Positions 1 to 4,891 of a DNA stretch of 5,437 nucleotides are shown here, piece by piece. Both the position numbers and the translations under genes were made by a program. Under the pieces are notes generated by a model, which was not told the origin of the DNA, searched no databases, and saw nothing but the letters and a program-made list of their open reading frames with translations. The stretch lies in NCBI GenBank assembly GCA_020849155.1, contig JADLGU010000333.1, positions 1-5,437 on the forward strand. The letters run 5' to 3'. Origin of the DNA: Rhodocyclaceae bacterium. Its GTDB lineage: Bacteria; Pseudomonadota; Gammaproteobacteria; Burkholderiales; Rhodocyclaceae. Numbering within the stretch: the first letter of the stretch is position 1; each line of letters opens with the position of its first letter.

Positions 1-716
1 CCACCCTGGTCGACTTCCACAAGCCGGGCGACATCGAGGTCTTCATCGACGAGGGCGCGGTGCGCTGGCTGACGCAGTCGATGCAGGGCAAGGGCTTCCT
101 CGACGGCAAGGAGATGGCCTCGGCCTTCCGCCTGCTGCGCTCCAACAGCCTGATCTGGCACTACATCGTGCATGGCTATCTCTACGGCGAGACGCCGCCG
201 CCCTTCGACGTGCTCTACTGGAACATGGACACCACCCGGATGCCCTTCGCCATGCACGCGTGGTACCTGCGCGAGCTCTACCTGAGGAACAACCTGATCA
301 AGGGCGACGCGCTGACGATCGGCGGCCAGCCGATCGACCTCGGCCGCATCCGCCAGCCGCTCTACGCCGTCTCCGCCGAGGACGACCACATCGCGCCCTG
401 GCGCCAGTGCTACCGCGTCTGCAACTTCGTGCCGGCCGAGAAGCGCTTCGTGCGCTCTTCCTCCGGCCACATCCTCGGCATCGTCAATCCCCCGGTGGCG
501 CCGCCCAAGCGCAGCTACCGCGTCGCCCAGGCCCACCGCCGCGACCGCGTCGAGCAATGGCTGGCGCGCGCCGAGGAGCGGCAAGGCAGCTGGTGGGAGG
601 ACTGGATGGCCTGGCTCAAGCCGCAGGCCGGGCCGCTGGTCGACGCCTATCCCGCCGCCACCGAAGCCCATCCCAAGCTCGCCGAGGCGCCCGGCGCCTA
701 CGTGCAGGAGACCTGA
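1..716 (+). CDS. phaC: Class I poly(3-hydroxyalkanoate) synthase, C-terminal part (5' end outside window)
   Basis: This enzyme polymerises (R)-3-hydroxyacyl-CoA into polyhydroxyalkanoate at the granule surface. The reading frame enters at base 3 and gives 237 residues to the TGA at 714-716; class I PhaC is usually near 590 residues, so only the C-terminal part of the alpha/beta-hydrolase catalytic domain is present and the nucleophile cysteine lies upstream. Visible family signatures are TLVDF near the window start, FIDEGAV, the long stretch around NSLIWHYIVHGYL, and DVLYWNMDTTRMP. The catalytic aspartate is in EDDHIAPW (GAC at 384-386) and the catalytic histidine in SSGHILGIVNPP (CAC at 468-470), matching Asp480 and His508 of the Cupriavidus necator enzyme. 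The ending GSWWEDWMAWL is typical of class I enzymes. No phaA or phaB follows. An internal GTG at 60 is not the real start, because homology continues upstream of it. Confidence 0.96.
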   Translation, partial: TLVDFHKPGDIEVFIDEGAVRWLTQSMQGKGFLDGKEMASAFRLLRSNSLIWHYIVHGYLYGETPPPFDVLYWNMDTTRMPFAMHAWYLRELYLRNNLIKGDALTIGGQPIDLGRIRQPLYAVSAEDDHIAPWRQCYRVCNFVPAEKRFVRSSSGHILGIVNPPVAPPKRSYRVAQAHRRDRVEQWLARAEERQGSWWEDWMAWLKPQAGPLVDAYPAATEAHPKLAEAPGAYVQET

Positions 717-806
717 TTCGCCGTCCCACGCAGACCGACTTTTTCATTGGCCCGTCATGGCCGGCGACGCCCCTGCCATTGGCGTGGCTTATCCGTCCAT
801 CGATTC

Positions 807-820
807 TTGATAGCCGTCAA
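807..820 (+). promoter_or_regulatory. FNR/DNR-type operator upstream of the hemerythrin operon
   Basis: The sequence TTGATAGCCGTCAA matches the FNR-family consensus TTGAT-N4-ATCAA at nine of ten defined positions. Its centre is at 813.5. For class II activation the box lies at -41.5, which predicts transcription starting near 855; a -10-like hexamer CAGAAT (four of six to TATAAT) sits at 843-848, exactly where such a start needs it. The first gene begins at 882, leaving a 5' leader of about 27 bases. Both encoded regulators carry the E-x-x-S-R recognition residues that read TTGAT half-sites, so either Fnr or the Dnr-like protein could act here. Confidence 0.78.
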
Positions 821-842
821 GGCTCCCCGCCGCGCCCGGCAA

Positions 843-848
843 CAGAAT
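843..848 (+). promoter_or_regulatory. Candidate -10 element for the hemerythrin operon
   Basis: CAGAAT agrees with TATAAT at four of six positions. It is supported mainly by its distance from the box at 807-820, which fits the class II FNR-dependent promoter layout, where no good -35 hexamer is needed. On its own the hexamer would not be significant. Confidence 0.45.
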
Positions 849-881
849 CCATCCTCGAACCAGTCCGATGGAGACCAAGCA

Positions 882-1322
882 ATGAGCGGCATCACCAGCG
901 CCCTGCAACAACACCACAAGCTGTGCGACGACGACTTCGTCGCGGCAGAGGACTCGGCCCGCAGCGGCGACTGGGCGGGCTGTGCGAGCGCCTACGGCAA
1001 GTTTCGCGACGCGCTCCTGGCGCATTTCGGCGTCGAGGAGGAGGTGCTGTTCCCGGCCTTCGAGAGCCGCACCGGCATGACCGGCGGCCCGACCCAGGTG
1101 ATGCGCGGCGAGCATGTGCAGATGCGCGACCTGCTCCGCCAGATGGACGCCGCCCTCGGCCAGAAAGACGCCGACGCCTTCGGCGGCGCGGCGGAAACCC
1201 TCCTCGTCATGATGCAACAGCACAACATGAAGGAGGAGAACATCCTCTATCCGATGATCGACCAGGCGCTGGGCGGGGATGGCGAACTGCAGTCGCGCAT
1301 CGCGGCCGGGCTCGCCGCCTGA
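882..1322 (+). CDS. Single-domain hemerythrin (HHE cation-binding) protein
   Basis: A 146-residue cytosolic four-helix-bundle protein expected to bind a non-heme diiron centre that can hold O2 or NO. Candidate ligands follow the HHE pattern: H12 (in QHHKLCDDDF), H48 and E52 (HFGVEEE), H78 (EHVQMRDLL), H114 and E118 (HNMKEEN). The whole protein is one domain, with no signal peptide, membrane helix or fused sensor module. The ATG at 882 is chosen because GGAG at 870-873 sits eight bases upstream and because homology begins there; the open frame runs back to 747 without family resemblance. It is the first gene of an operon behind an FNR/DNR-type box, followed after 10 bases by the DUF2249 gene. 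In this context it may buffer or sense O2/NO, or help repair iron-sulfur clusters as RIC/YtfE proteins do. It lacks the N-terminal cysteine-containing domain of RIC, so that role is less likely. Confidence 0.9.
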   Translation: MSGITSALQQHHKLCDDDFVAAEDSARSGDWAGCASAYGKFRDALLAHFGVEEEVLFPAFESRTGMTGGPTQVMRGEHVQMRDLLRQMDAALGQKDADAFGGAAETLLVMMQQHNMKEENILYPMIDQALGGDGELQSRIAAGLAA

Positions 1323-1332
1323 GCGCCAAGCC

Positions 1333-1554
1333 ATGGCCGAAGAGCGGACGGTCGACGGCCGCGGCCTGATGCCGCCGGAGCCGATGGAGCTGACCCTGAC
1401 CGCGCTGGACAGCCTGCCCGACGGCGAGGAGCTGCTGCTGCTGCTCTACGTCGAGCCGCACCCGCTCTACGGCATCCTCAAGAAGAACGGCTACACCTAC
1501 CGCTCTCAAAGCCGGCCGGACGGCACCGTAGAAATCCGCATCCGGAAAGCCTGA
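1333..1554 (+). CDS. DUF2249 domain protein (TusA/SirA-like fold)
   Basis: A 73-residue protein consisting of little but one DUF2249 domain. The signatures are DGRGLMPPEPM (residues 8-18), a central LLLLLY strand, and EPHPLYGILKKNGY (41-54). DUF2249 is related in fold to the sulfur carriers TusA/SirA, whose active site is a Cys-Pro-x-Pro motif in the same position; here that cysteine position is Pro14 (MPPEP), and the protein has no cysteine at all, so persulfide chemistry is unlikely. DUF2249 domains are often found beside or fused to hemerythrin-like domains in anaerobic and denitrifying bacteria, and this gene fits: it starts 10 bases after the hemerythrin stop, with no strong ribosome-binding site of its own, which suggests translational coupling. 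It ends one base before the next ATG. The molecular function is unknown; a partner for the diiron or membrane protein is an inference. Confidence 0.88.
   Translation: MAEERTVDGRGLMPPEPMELTLTALDSLPDGEELLLLLYVEPHPLYGILKKNGYTYRSQSRPDGTVEIRIRKA
1544..1549 (+). promoter_or_regulatory. Ribosome-binding site for the membrane protein
   Basis: GGAAAG lies six bases before the ATG at 1556, inside the last codons of the DUF2249 gene. It decides the start of the membrane protein and shows the two genes are translated from one message. Confidence 0.6.
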
Positions 1555-1555
1555 G

Positions 1556-2869
1556 ATGCAGCCGGGCCTGTCCTTCGAACAGGCACCGCCCATCTCGGTG
1601 CCCTTCCGCTTCTTCCTCACCGCGCCGCTGTTCGGCATGGCGGCGGGGCTGCTGCTGCTGTGGCAGGGGCCGGCGGCACTGGCCTCGCGCTGGACCGGGG
1701 TGGCGCTGGCGCTGACCCACCTCATCGCCGTCGGCTTCATGCTGCAGGCGATGTGCGGGGCACTGCTGCAGATGCTGCCGGTGGCCGCCGGCGCCAACAT
1801 CTGGCAGCCGCAGCGCGTCACCCACCTGACCCACGCCGGCCTGACCGTCGGCACGCTGCTGCTGCTGGCCGGCTTCCTGTCCGAGCAGGCGCTGTTCTTC
1901 CGCATCGCCGTGCCGTTCATGACGGTCTCGCTCGGCGCCTTCGCCGTCATCGTGCTGTTCGGGCTGTTCCGCACCCCGGCCAAGGGGCCGACCATCGTCG
2001 CCCTGCGCATCGCCGTGTTCGGCCTCATCGTCACCCTCTCGCTCGGGGCGACGCTGGCCACGAGCTTCGGCTGGCAGCTGGCGCTGCCGCTCACCGAGAT
2101 CACCCACGTGCATGCCGCCTGGGGCCTGGGCGGCTGGAGCCTGCTGCTGGTGGCCGGCGTCGGCTATCTGGTGGTGCCCATGTTCCAGCTGACGCCGCCT
2201 TATCCCGGCTGGTTCGCCCGCAGCTTCTCGGTGACGCTGTTCTTCCTGCTGGCGGCCTGGTCGATCACCCGGCTGCCGCTGCAGCGGCCCGACGCGCTGC
2301 AGGCGGCGCTGGCCTGCGCCGCGGCGCTGCTGGCAGTCGCCTTCGCCATCGTGACGCTGCGCCTGCAGGGTCAGCGCCGGCGCAAGGTGGCGGAGCCGAC
2401 GCTGCTGTTCTGGCGCCTGGCGATGGTCTGTCTGATCCTGGCGGCGGCGGGCGTTGCGCTGCAGCAGCTGAAGCCGGGCGAGGGCGAGGACTACGCCGGC
2501 ACGCCCTTCCTGCTCGGCGTGCTGCTGTTGGTGGGGGTGTTCATGCCGGTGATCAGCGGCATGCTCTACAAGATCATGCCCTTCCTCAACTGGCTGCACC
2601 TGCAGAAGATCGGCAAGCCGGGCCTGGTGGTGCCGAACATGCGGCAGATGATCCCCGAGCCGCGCATGATGATGCAGCTGAAGCTGCACCTGGCCGCCCT
2701 GGCCCTGCTGCTGGGGGCGGTGCCGCTGCCCTGGCTGGTGTATCCGGGCGGGCTGGCGCTGATCGCCTCCTGCGCCTGGCTGGAATGGAATGTGGTCGAA
2801 GCGGCGCGCAACTACGCGCGCTTCAAGGTGGGGCTGGCCGAAAAACTGGCCGCGGAACAGCCGGACTAA
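1556..2869 (+). CDS. Polytopic membrane protein, loosely NnrS/heme-copper-oxidase-like
   Basis: A 437-residue inner-membrane protein with about 11-12 predicted helices (roughly 17-36, 46-78, 92-110, 113-138, 146-172, 185-210, 222-240, 246-270, 284-303, 315-341, 373-394 and 396-415 by eye). Only seven histidines occur, several at helix ends: H55 in LTHLIAVGFM, H90 and H93, the pair H184/H186 in ITHVHAAWGLGGW, H348 and H378. THLIAVGFM followed by GALLQMLPV, and the T-H-x-H-x4-G pattern, resemble heme-binding helices of heme-copper oxidases and NO reductases, but I cannot find a CuB ligand set. It could therefore be a heme-binding relative in the NnrS sense or an unrelated permease. It is the third gene of the hemerythrin operon; its ATG follows the DUF2249 stop by one base, with GGAAAG upstream. 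Its TAA overlaps the stop of the convergent regulator. The cell location is clear; the function is inferred from context only. Confidence 0.8.
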   Translation: MQPGLSFEQAPPISVPFRFFLTAPLFGMAAGLLLLWQGPAALASRWTGVALALTHLIAVGFMLQAMCGALLQMLPVAAGANIWQPQRVTHLTHAGLTVGTLLLLAGFLSEQALFFRIAVPFMTVSLGAFAVIVLFGLFRTPAKGPTIVALRIAVFGLIVTLSLGATLATSFGWQLALPLTEITHVHAAWGLGGWSLLLVAGVGYLVVPMFQLTPPYPGWFARSFSVTLFFLLAAWSITRLPLQRPDALQAALACAAALLAVAFAIVTLRLQGQRRRKVAEPTLLFWRLAMVCLILAAAGVALQQLKPGEGEDYAGTPFLLGVLLLVGVFMPVISGMLYKIMPFLNWLHLQKIGKPGLVVPNMRQMIPEPRMMMQLKLHLAALALLLGAVPLPWLVYPGGLALIASCAWLEWNVVEAARNYARFKVGLAEKLAAEQPD

Positions 2870-3555
2870 GGCTCGTATTCGCCCAGGCGCTTGGGGTCGT
2901 GCACCGTGACGTGCTTGCCGTGCACGGTGATCAGCTTGGCGGCGGCCAGGTCGTGGAAGATGCGCGACAGGGTCTCCGGCGTCAGGTTGAGGCGCGAGGC
3001 GATGACCTGCTTGCTGGTGGGGAGATCGATCTCGACGTCGTGGGCGCCGTCGTCGCGGCCGGTGCGCTGCAGCAGGAAGCCGATGACGCGCTGGGTGCTG
3101 GAGCGCAGCGAATACGACTCGACGTCGCGGATCAGGCCGTGCAGCCGCAGGGCCAGGCCGGCCAGCATGCGGCGGGCGAAGGAGGCGTCGGTCTCCAGCA
3201 TGTCGAACACCGCCTGGCGGGCGATGTGCAGCAGCAGGCTGTCGGCCAGCGACTCGGCGAAGACGGGGTAGGGGCGGTCCATGAACATCACCGCCTCGCC
3301 GAAGCTCTGCTGCGGCCCGAGGATCTCGACCACCTTCTCGTTGCCGGCGGCGGAGGGGAAGGCCAGCTTCATCTGGCCGTAGACGATGGCGTAGAAGCCG
3401 CGCGGCTGGTCGCCCTTCTGGAACAGCATCTCGCCCTTGTGCAGGCGCTTTTCCCGGGTCTGGGCGGCGAGGTGCTCGATCTGTTCCTGGCTGAGTTCCT
3501 GGAACAGGGGAATCCTGCGGAGAATTTGAGCAATGTCCAATTTGTCGTTATGCAT
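2866..3555 (-). CDS. dnr: Crp/Fnr-family regulator, Dnr-like (cysteine-free)
   Basis: A 229-residue transcription factor. Residues about 15-120 form the cyclic-nucleotide-binding-like sensor domain, followed by the dimerisation helix (about 121-160) and a C-terminal winged helix-turn-helix (about 176-220). The recognition helix reads TPETLSR, with E194, S197 and R198 forming the E-x-x-S-R set that contacts TTGAT half-sites. FGEAVMFMD (residues 85-93) and the region around SLRSSTQRVIGFLL closely resemble Dnr of Pseudomonas, a heme-dependent NO sensor that activates nir, nor and nos genes. There is no cysteine anywhere, so a 4Fe-4S cluster as in Fnr is excluded. The open frame extends to 3657, but the ATG at 3555 is preferred: AAGG lies eight bases upstream and family similarity starts there. 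It converges on the membrane-protein gene with overlapping stops. NO is the likely signal; a CooA-like or orphan Crp role is possible. Confidence 0.85.
   Translation of the reverse strand: MHNDKLDIAQILRRIPLFQELSQEQIEHLAAQTREKRLHKGEMLFQKGDQPRGFYAIVYGQMKLAFPSAAGNEKVVEILGPQQSFGEAVMFMDRPYPVFAESLADSLLLHIARQAVFDMLETDASFARRMLAGLALRLHGLIRDVESYSLRSSTQRVIGFLLQRTGRDDGAHDVEIDLPTSKQVIASRLNLTPETLSRIFHDLAAAKLITVHGKHVTVHDPKRLGEYEP
2902..2929. repeat. Inverted repeat inside the 3' end of the Dnr-like gene
   Basis: CACCGTG (2902-2908) and CACGGTG (2923-2929) are perfect inverted 7-mers around a 14-base loop; the right arm is part of the palindrome CCGTGCACGG. They lie 33-60 bases beyond the stop of the convergent membrane-protein gene. 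No T run follows, so this is at best a weak structure in the antisense tail of that message. It also encodes the local amino acid repeat TVHGKHVTVH, which may be the whole reason for it. Confidence 0.3.
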
Positions 3556-3649
3556 GGAGAAGACCTTGCCGTCACGGCCGGGGGAGCGCGTGAAACATAC
3601 CACGGAAAGCCGGATTCCGGCGAACCCGGGCCGGCAATAAACTGCGCCC
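3556..3649. promoter_or_regulatory. Divergent promoter region between the Dnr-like gene and the SirB gene
   Basis: These 94 bases must hold the start signals of both divergent genes. I see no TTGAT-N4-ATCAA-like box. A perfect short palindrome GCCGGA-T-TCCGGC lies at 3609-3621 and could be an operator or chance in GC-rich DNA. On the - strand TATGTT (plus-strand 3594-3599, four of six to TATAAT) is a possible -10 for the regulator without a clear -35. The SirB gene has no obvious Shine-Dalgarno sequence. Confidence 0.4.
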
Positions 3650-4048
3650 ATGAGCACCTACCTGCTGCTCAAGCATCTGCACATCGCCTTCGTGACGATC
3701 TCGGTCGTCGGCTTTTTCCTGCGCGGGGTCTGGATGCTGACCGATTCGCCGTGGCTCAACCGGAAGTGGGTGCGGGTGGTGCCGCACGTGAACGACACCC
3801 TGCTGCTGCTGGCGGCCGTCGGCCTGTCGCTCGAGCTGAAGCAGTATCCCTTCGTGCACGCCTGGGTGACGGCCAAGGTGATCGGCCTGCTGGCCTACAT
3901 CGGCTTCGGCCTGTTCGCCCTGCGGCGCGGCCGCAGCAAGCGCCTGCGCGCCGGCTTCTGGCTGGCCTCGCTGGCCAGCTTCGGCTACATCGTCTCGGTG
4001 GCGCTCACCAAGGACCCGCGCGGCCTGCTCATCTGGGCGGGTGCTTGA
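3650..4048 (+). CDS. SirB-family small integral membrane protein
   Basis: A 132-residue inner-membrane protein with four predicted helices (about 4-30, 46-63, 70-91 and 100-120) and a basic loop RRGRSKRLR between helices 3 and 4. Family marks of SirB are the N-terminal LLLKHLHIAFVTISVVGFFLRG with paired histidines H9 and H11, the PHVNDTLLLL segment (H46, D49), and AWVTAKVIGLLAYIGFG. SirB was named for a regulatory effect on Salmonella invasion genes, but its biochemical role is not established, and the family is common in non-pathogens, so the name should not be taken as function. The gene stands between two Crp/Fnr regulators, divergent from the Dnr-like one; its stop overlaps the fnr stop region by 20 bases. 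The ATG at 3650 places helix 1 correctly at the N-terminus. Conserved histidines at membrane edges leave a heme- or metal-related role open, which is speculation. Confidence 0.88.
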   Translation: MSTYLLLKHLHIAFVTISVVGFFLRGVWMLTDSPWLNRKWVRVVPHVNDTLLLLAAVGLSLELKQYPFVHAWVTAKVIGLLAYIGFGLFALRRGRSKRLRAGFWLASLASFGYIVSVALTKDPRGLLIWAGA

Positions 4049-4052
4049 GCAG
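4025..4052. repeat. Inverted repeat carrying the two convergent stop codons
   Basis: CTGCTCA (4025-4031) and TGAGCAG (4046-4052) are perfect inverted 7-mers with a 14-base loop. The left arm contains the fnr stop (TGA on the - strand, 4029-4031) and the right arm the SirB stop (TGA at 4046-4048), so each gene ends in an equivalent position of the arm. It could fold at the end of either message; neither side has a proper T run (only CTTCTTC after the right arm), so a bidirectional terminator is only a possibility. Confidence 0.4.
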
Positions 4053-4814
4053 CTTCTTCAGGCCGGCCGCGTCGAGCAGGCGGATGTGCTTCTGCTGGAC
4101 GGCGATGTAGCCCTCTTCCTGGAAGCGGGAAAAGGCCCGGCTCACCGTCTCCAGCTTCAGGCCGAGATAGCTGCCGATCTCCTCGCGGGTCATGCGCAGG
4201 TGGAACTCGGCCGGCGAGTAGCCGCGCGAGGTGAAGCGCTGCGACATGTTGAGCAGGAAGGCGGCCAGCCGCTCCTCGGCGCGCATGGTGCCGAGCAGCA
4301 TCATCAGGCCCTGGTCGCGCACCAGCTCGCGGCTCATTACCTTGTGGAAGTTGTGCTGCAGCGCCTGGATCTCGCGCGAGAGCTGCTCGAGCTGGGCGAA
4401 GGGGATGACGCAGACCTCGCTGTCCTCCAGCGCCACGGCGTTGCAGGAATGCACCTCGGTGCCGATGCCGTCCATGCCGAGGATCTCGCCCGCCATCTGG
4501 AAACCGGTCACCTGGTCGCGGCCGTCCTCGAGCAGGATGTCGGTCTTGAAGAAGCCGGTGCGCACGGCGTAGAGGGCCTCGAATGGTTCGCCGGCGCGGT
4601 AGAGGTTCTGCTGGCGGCGGAGCTTGCGCCGTGCCCCGACCAGACTGTCGAGCTTGGCCAGTTCCTCCTTGCTGAGCCCCTCGGAGAGGCACAGTTCATG
4701 CAGGCTGCATTGCGAACAGGCCAGTTTGACGCTGGCCAGGCTGATGGGCACTACGGACTTGTTGGGCAATTCCGTCTCTCTTTCTCTCTCTGCAGGTCTG
4801 CCGCTTTGATCCAT
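4029..4814 (-). CDS. fnr: Fnr, oxygen-sensing 4Fe-4S transcriptional regulator
   Basis: The global anaerobic regulator: a 4Fe-4S cluster keeps it dimeric and DNA-binding, and oxygen destroys the cluster. From the ATG at 4814 it has 261 residues. Cluster ligands are C33, C36 and C42 in ACSQCSLHELC and C135 in EDSEVCVIPF, with the same 93-residue distance between third and fourth cysteine as in E. coli Fnr (C29 to C122). C124 is an extra cysteine. AEERLAAFLLNMSQRF and MTREEIGSYLGLKLETVSR are near-identical to the E. coli dimer helix and helix-turn-helix; E222, S225 and R226 are the TTGAT-reading residues. The start is uncertain: a TTG at 4769 (246 residues, closer to the 250 of E. coli) lies after a purine-rich tract, while the ATG at 4814 lies inside an FNR-type box and an in-frame ATG also exists at 4844. 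It diverges from hemN and converges on the SirB gene. Confidence 0.95.
   Translation of the reverse strand: MDQSGRPAERERETELPNKSVVPISLASVKLACSQCSLHELCLSEGLSKEELAKLDSLVGARRKLRRQQNLYRAGEPFEALYAVRTGFFKTDILLEDGRDQVTGFQMAGEILGMDGIGTEVHSCNAVALEDSEVCVIPFAQLEQLSREIQALQHNFHKVMSRELVRDQGLMMLLGTMRAEERLAAFLLNMSQRFTSRGYSPAEFHLRMTREEIGSYLGLKLETVSRAFSRFQEEGYIAVQQKHIRLLDAAGLKKLLKHPPR
4775..4791 (-). promoter_or_regulatory. Purine-rich tract, possible ribosome-binding region for a shorter Fnr
   Basis: On the - strand this reads as AG/GA repeats (AGAGAGAGAAAGAGAGA), unlike the GC-rich coding DNA around it. Translated, it gives the low-complexity ERERE segment that Fnr proteins do not share. It ends a few bases before the TTG at 4769, so it fits better as untranslated leader with Shine-Dalgarno character than as coding sequence. 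Confidence 0.4.
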
Positions 4815-4819
4815 GTCAA
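4806..4819 (+). promoter_or_regulatory. FNR/DNR-type operator in the fnr-hemN divergent region
   Basis: TTGATCCATGTCAA matches TTGAT-N4-ATCAA at nine of ten defined positions and has exactly the same half-sites as the box at 807-820. Its centre at 4812.5 predicts, for class II activation of hemN, transcription from about 4854, with a poor -10 candidate CATCTT at 4842-4847 and a leader of about 38 bases. The box also covers the ATG at 4814 of fnr on the other strand, so it could repress fnr. Activation of hemN by Fnr-family regulators under low oxygen is well known in Pseudomonas. Confidence 0.78.
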
Positions 4820-4891
4820 TACGATATACGGCACCTTGCGGCATCTTCTTGAATCGATCCCGCAGAGCGGCCGCAATACCACCCGTACCCC

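Larger units (their letters stand above)
717..881. other. Intergenic region between phaC and the hemerythrin operon
   Basis: This 165-base gap carries the FNR/DNR-type box described separately and a candidate -10 element. The short T run at 740-744 is not preceded by a convincing GC-rich hairpin, so I do not call a phaC terminator. A 4-bp GGCC/GGCC pair around 749-764 is too weak to count. Confidence 0.6.

Noticed and set aside
740..744. T run after phaC as part of a terminator
   Set aside because: No GC-rich hairpin precedes it.
868..885. Five-codon leader ORF (METKQ) whose stop overlaps the hemerythrin ATG
   Set aside because: It begins at the T-G-G-A-G of the ribosome-binding site itself, so it is most likely a by-product of that sequence.
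260..1369. 369-codon open frame on the + strand
   Set aside because: It is a shadow of phaC and the hemerythrin gene in another frame; the product is an Arg/Ala/Pro-rich string.
1429..1443. CTG triplet runs here and around 1648-1661
   Set aside because: They are leucine codons of a hydrophobic strand and membrane helices, in frame, not a separate repeat element.
1207..2103. 298-codon open frame on the - strand
   Set aside because: It spans three well-supported + strand genes in antisense and has no domain signature.
1478..2689. 403-codon open frame on the - strand
   Set aside because: It is antisense to the membrane protein; the product is rich in Gln, His and Arg, reflecting reversed leucine and alanine codons, and has no family resemblance.
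3526..3540. TTGAG-N5-TCCAA resembling an FNR box
   Set aside because: The spacer is five instead of four bases, both half-sites have mismatches, and it lies inside the start of the Dnr-like coding region.
1660..4110. 816-codon open frame on the + strand
   Set aside because: It runs through the membrane protein out of frame and then antisense to the Dnr-like gene. Its product is Ala/Gly/Arg-rich low-complexity sequence with no recognisable domain, as expected of GC-rich shadow frames.
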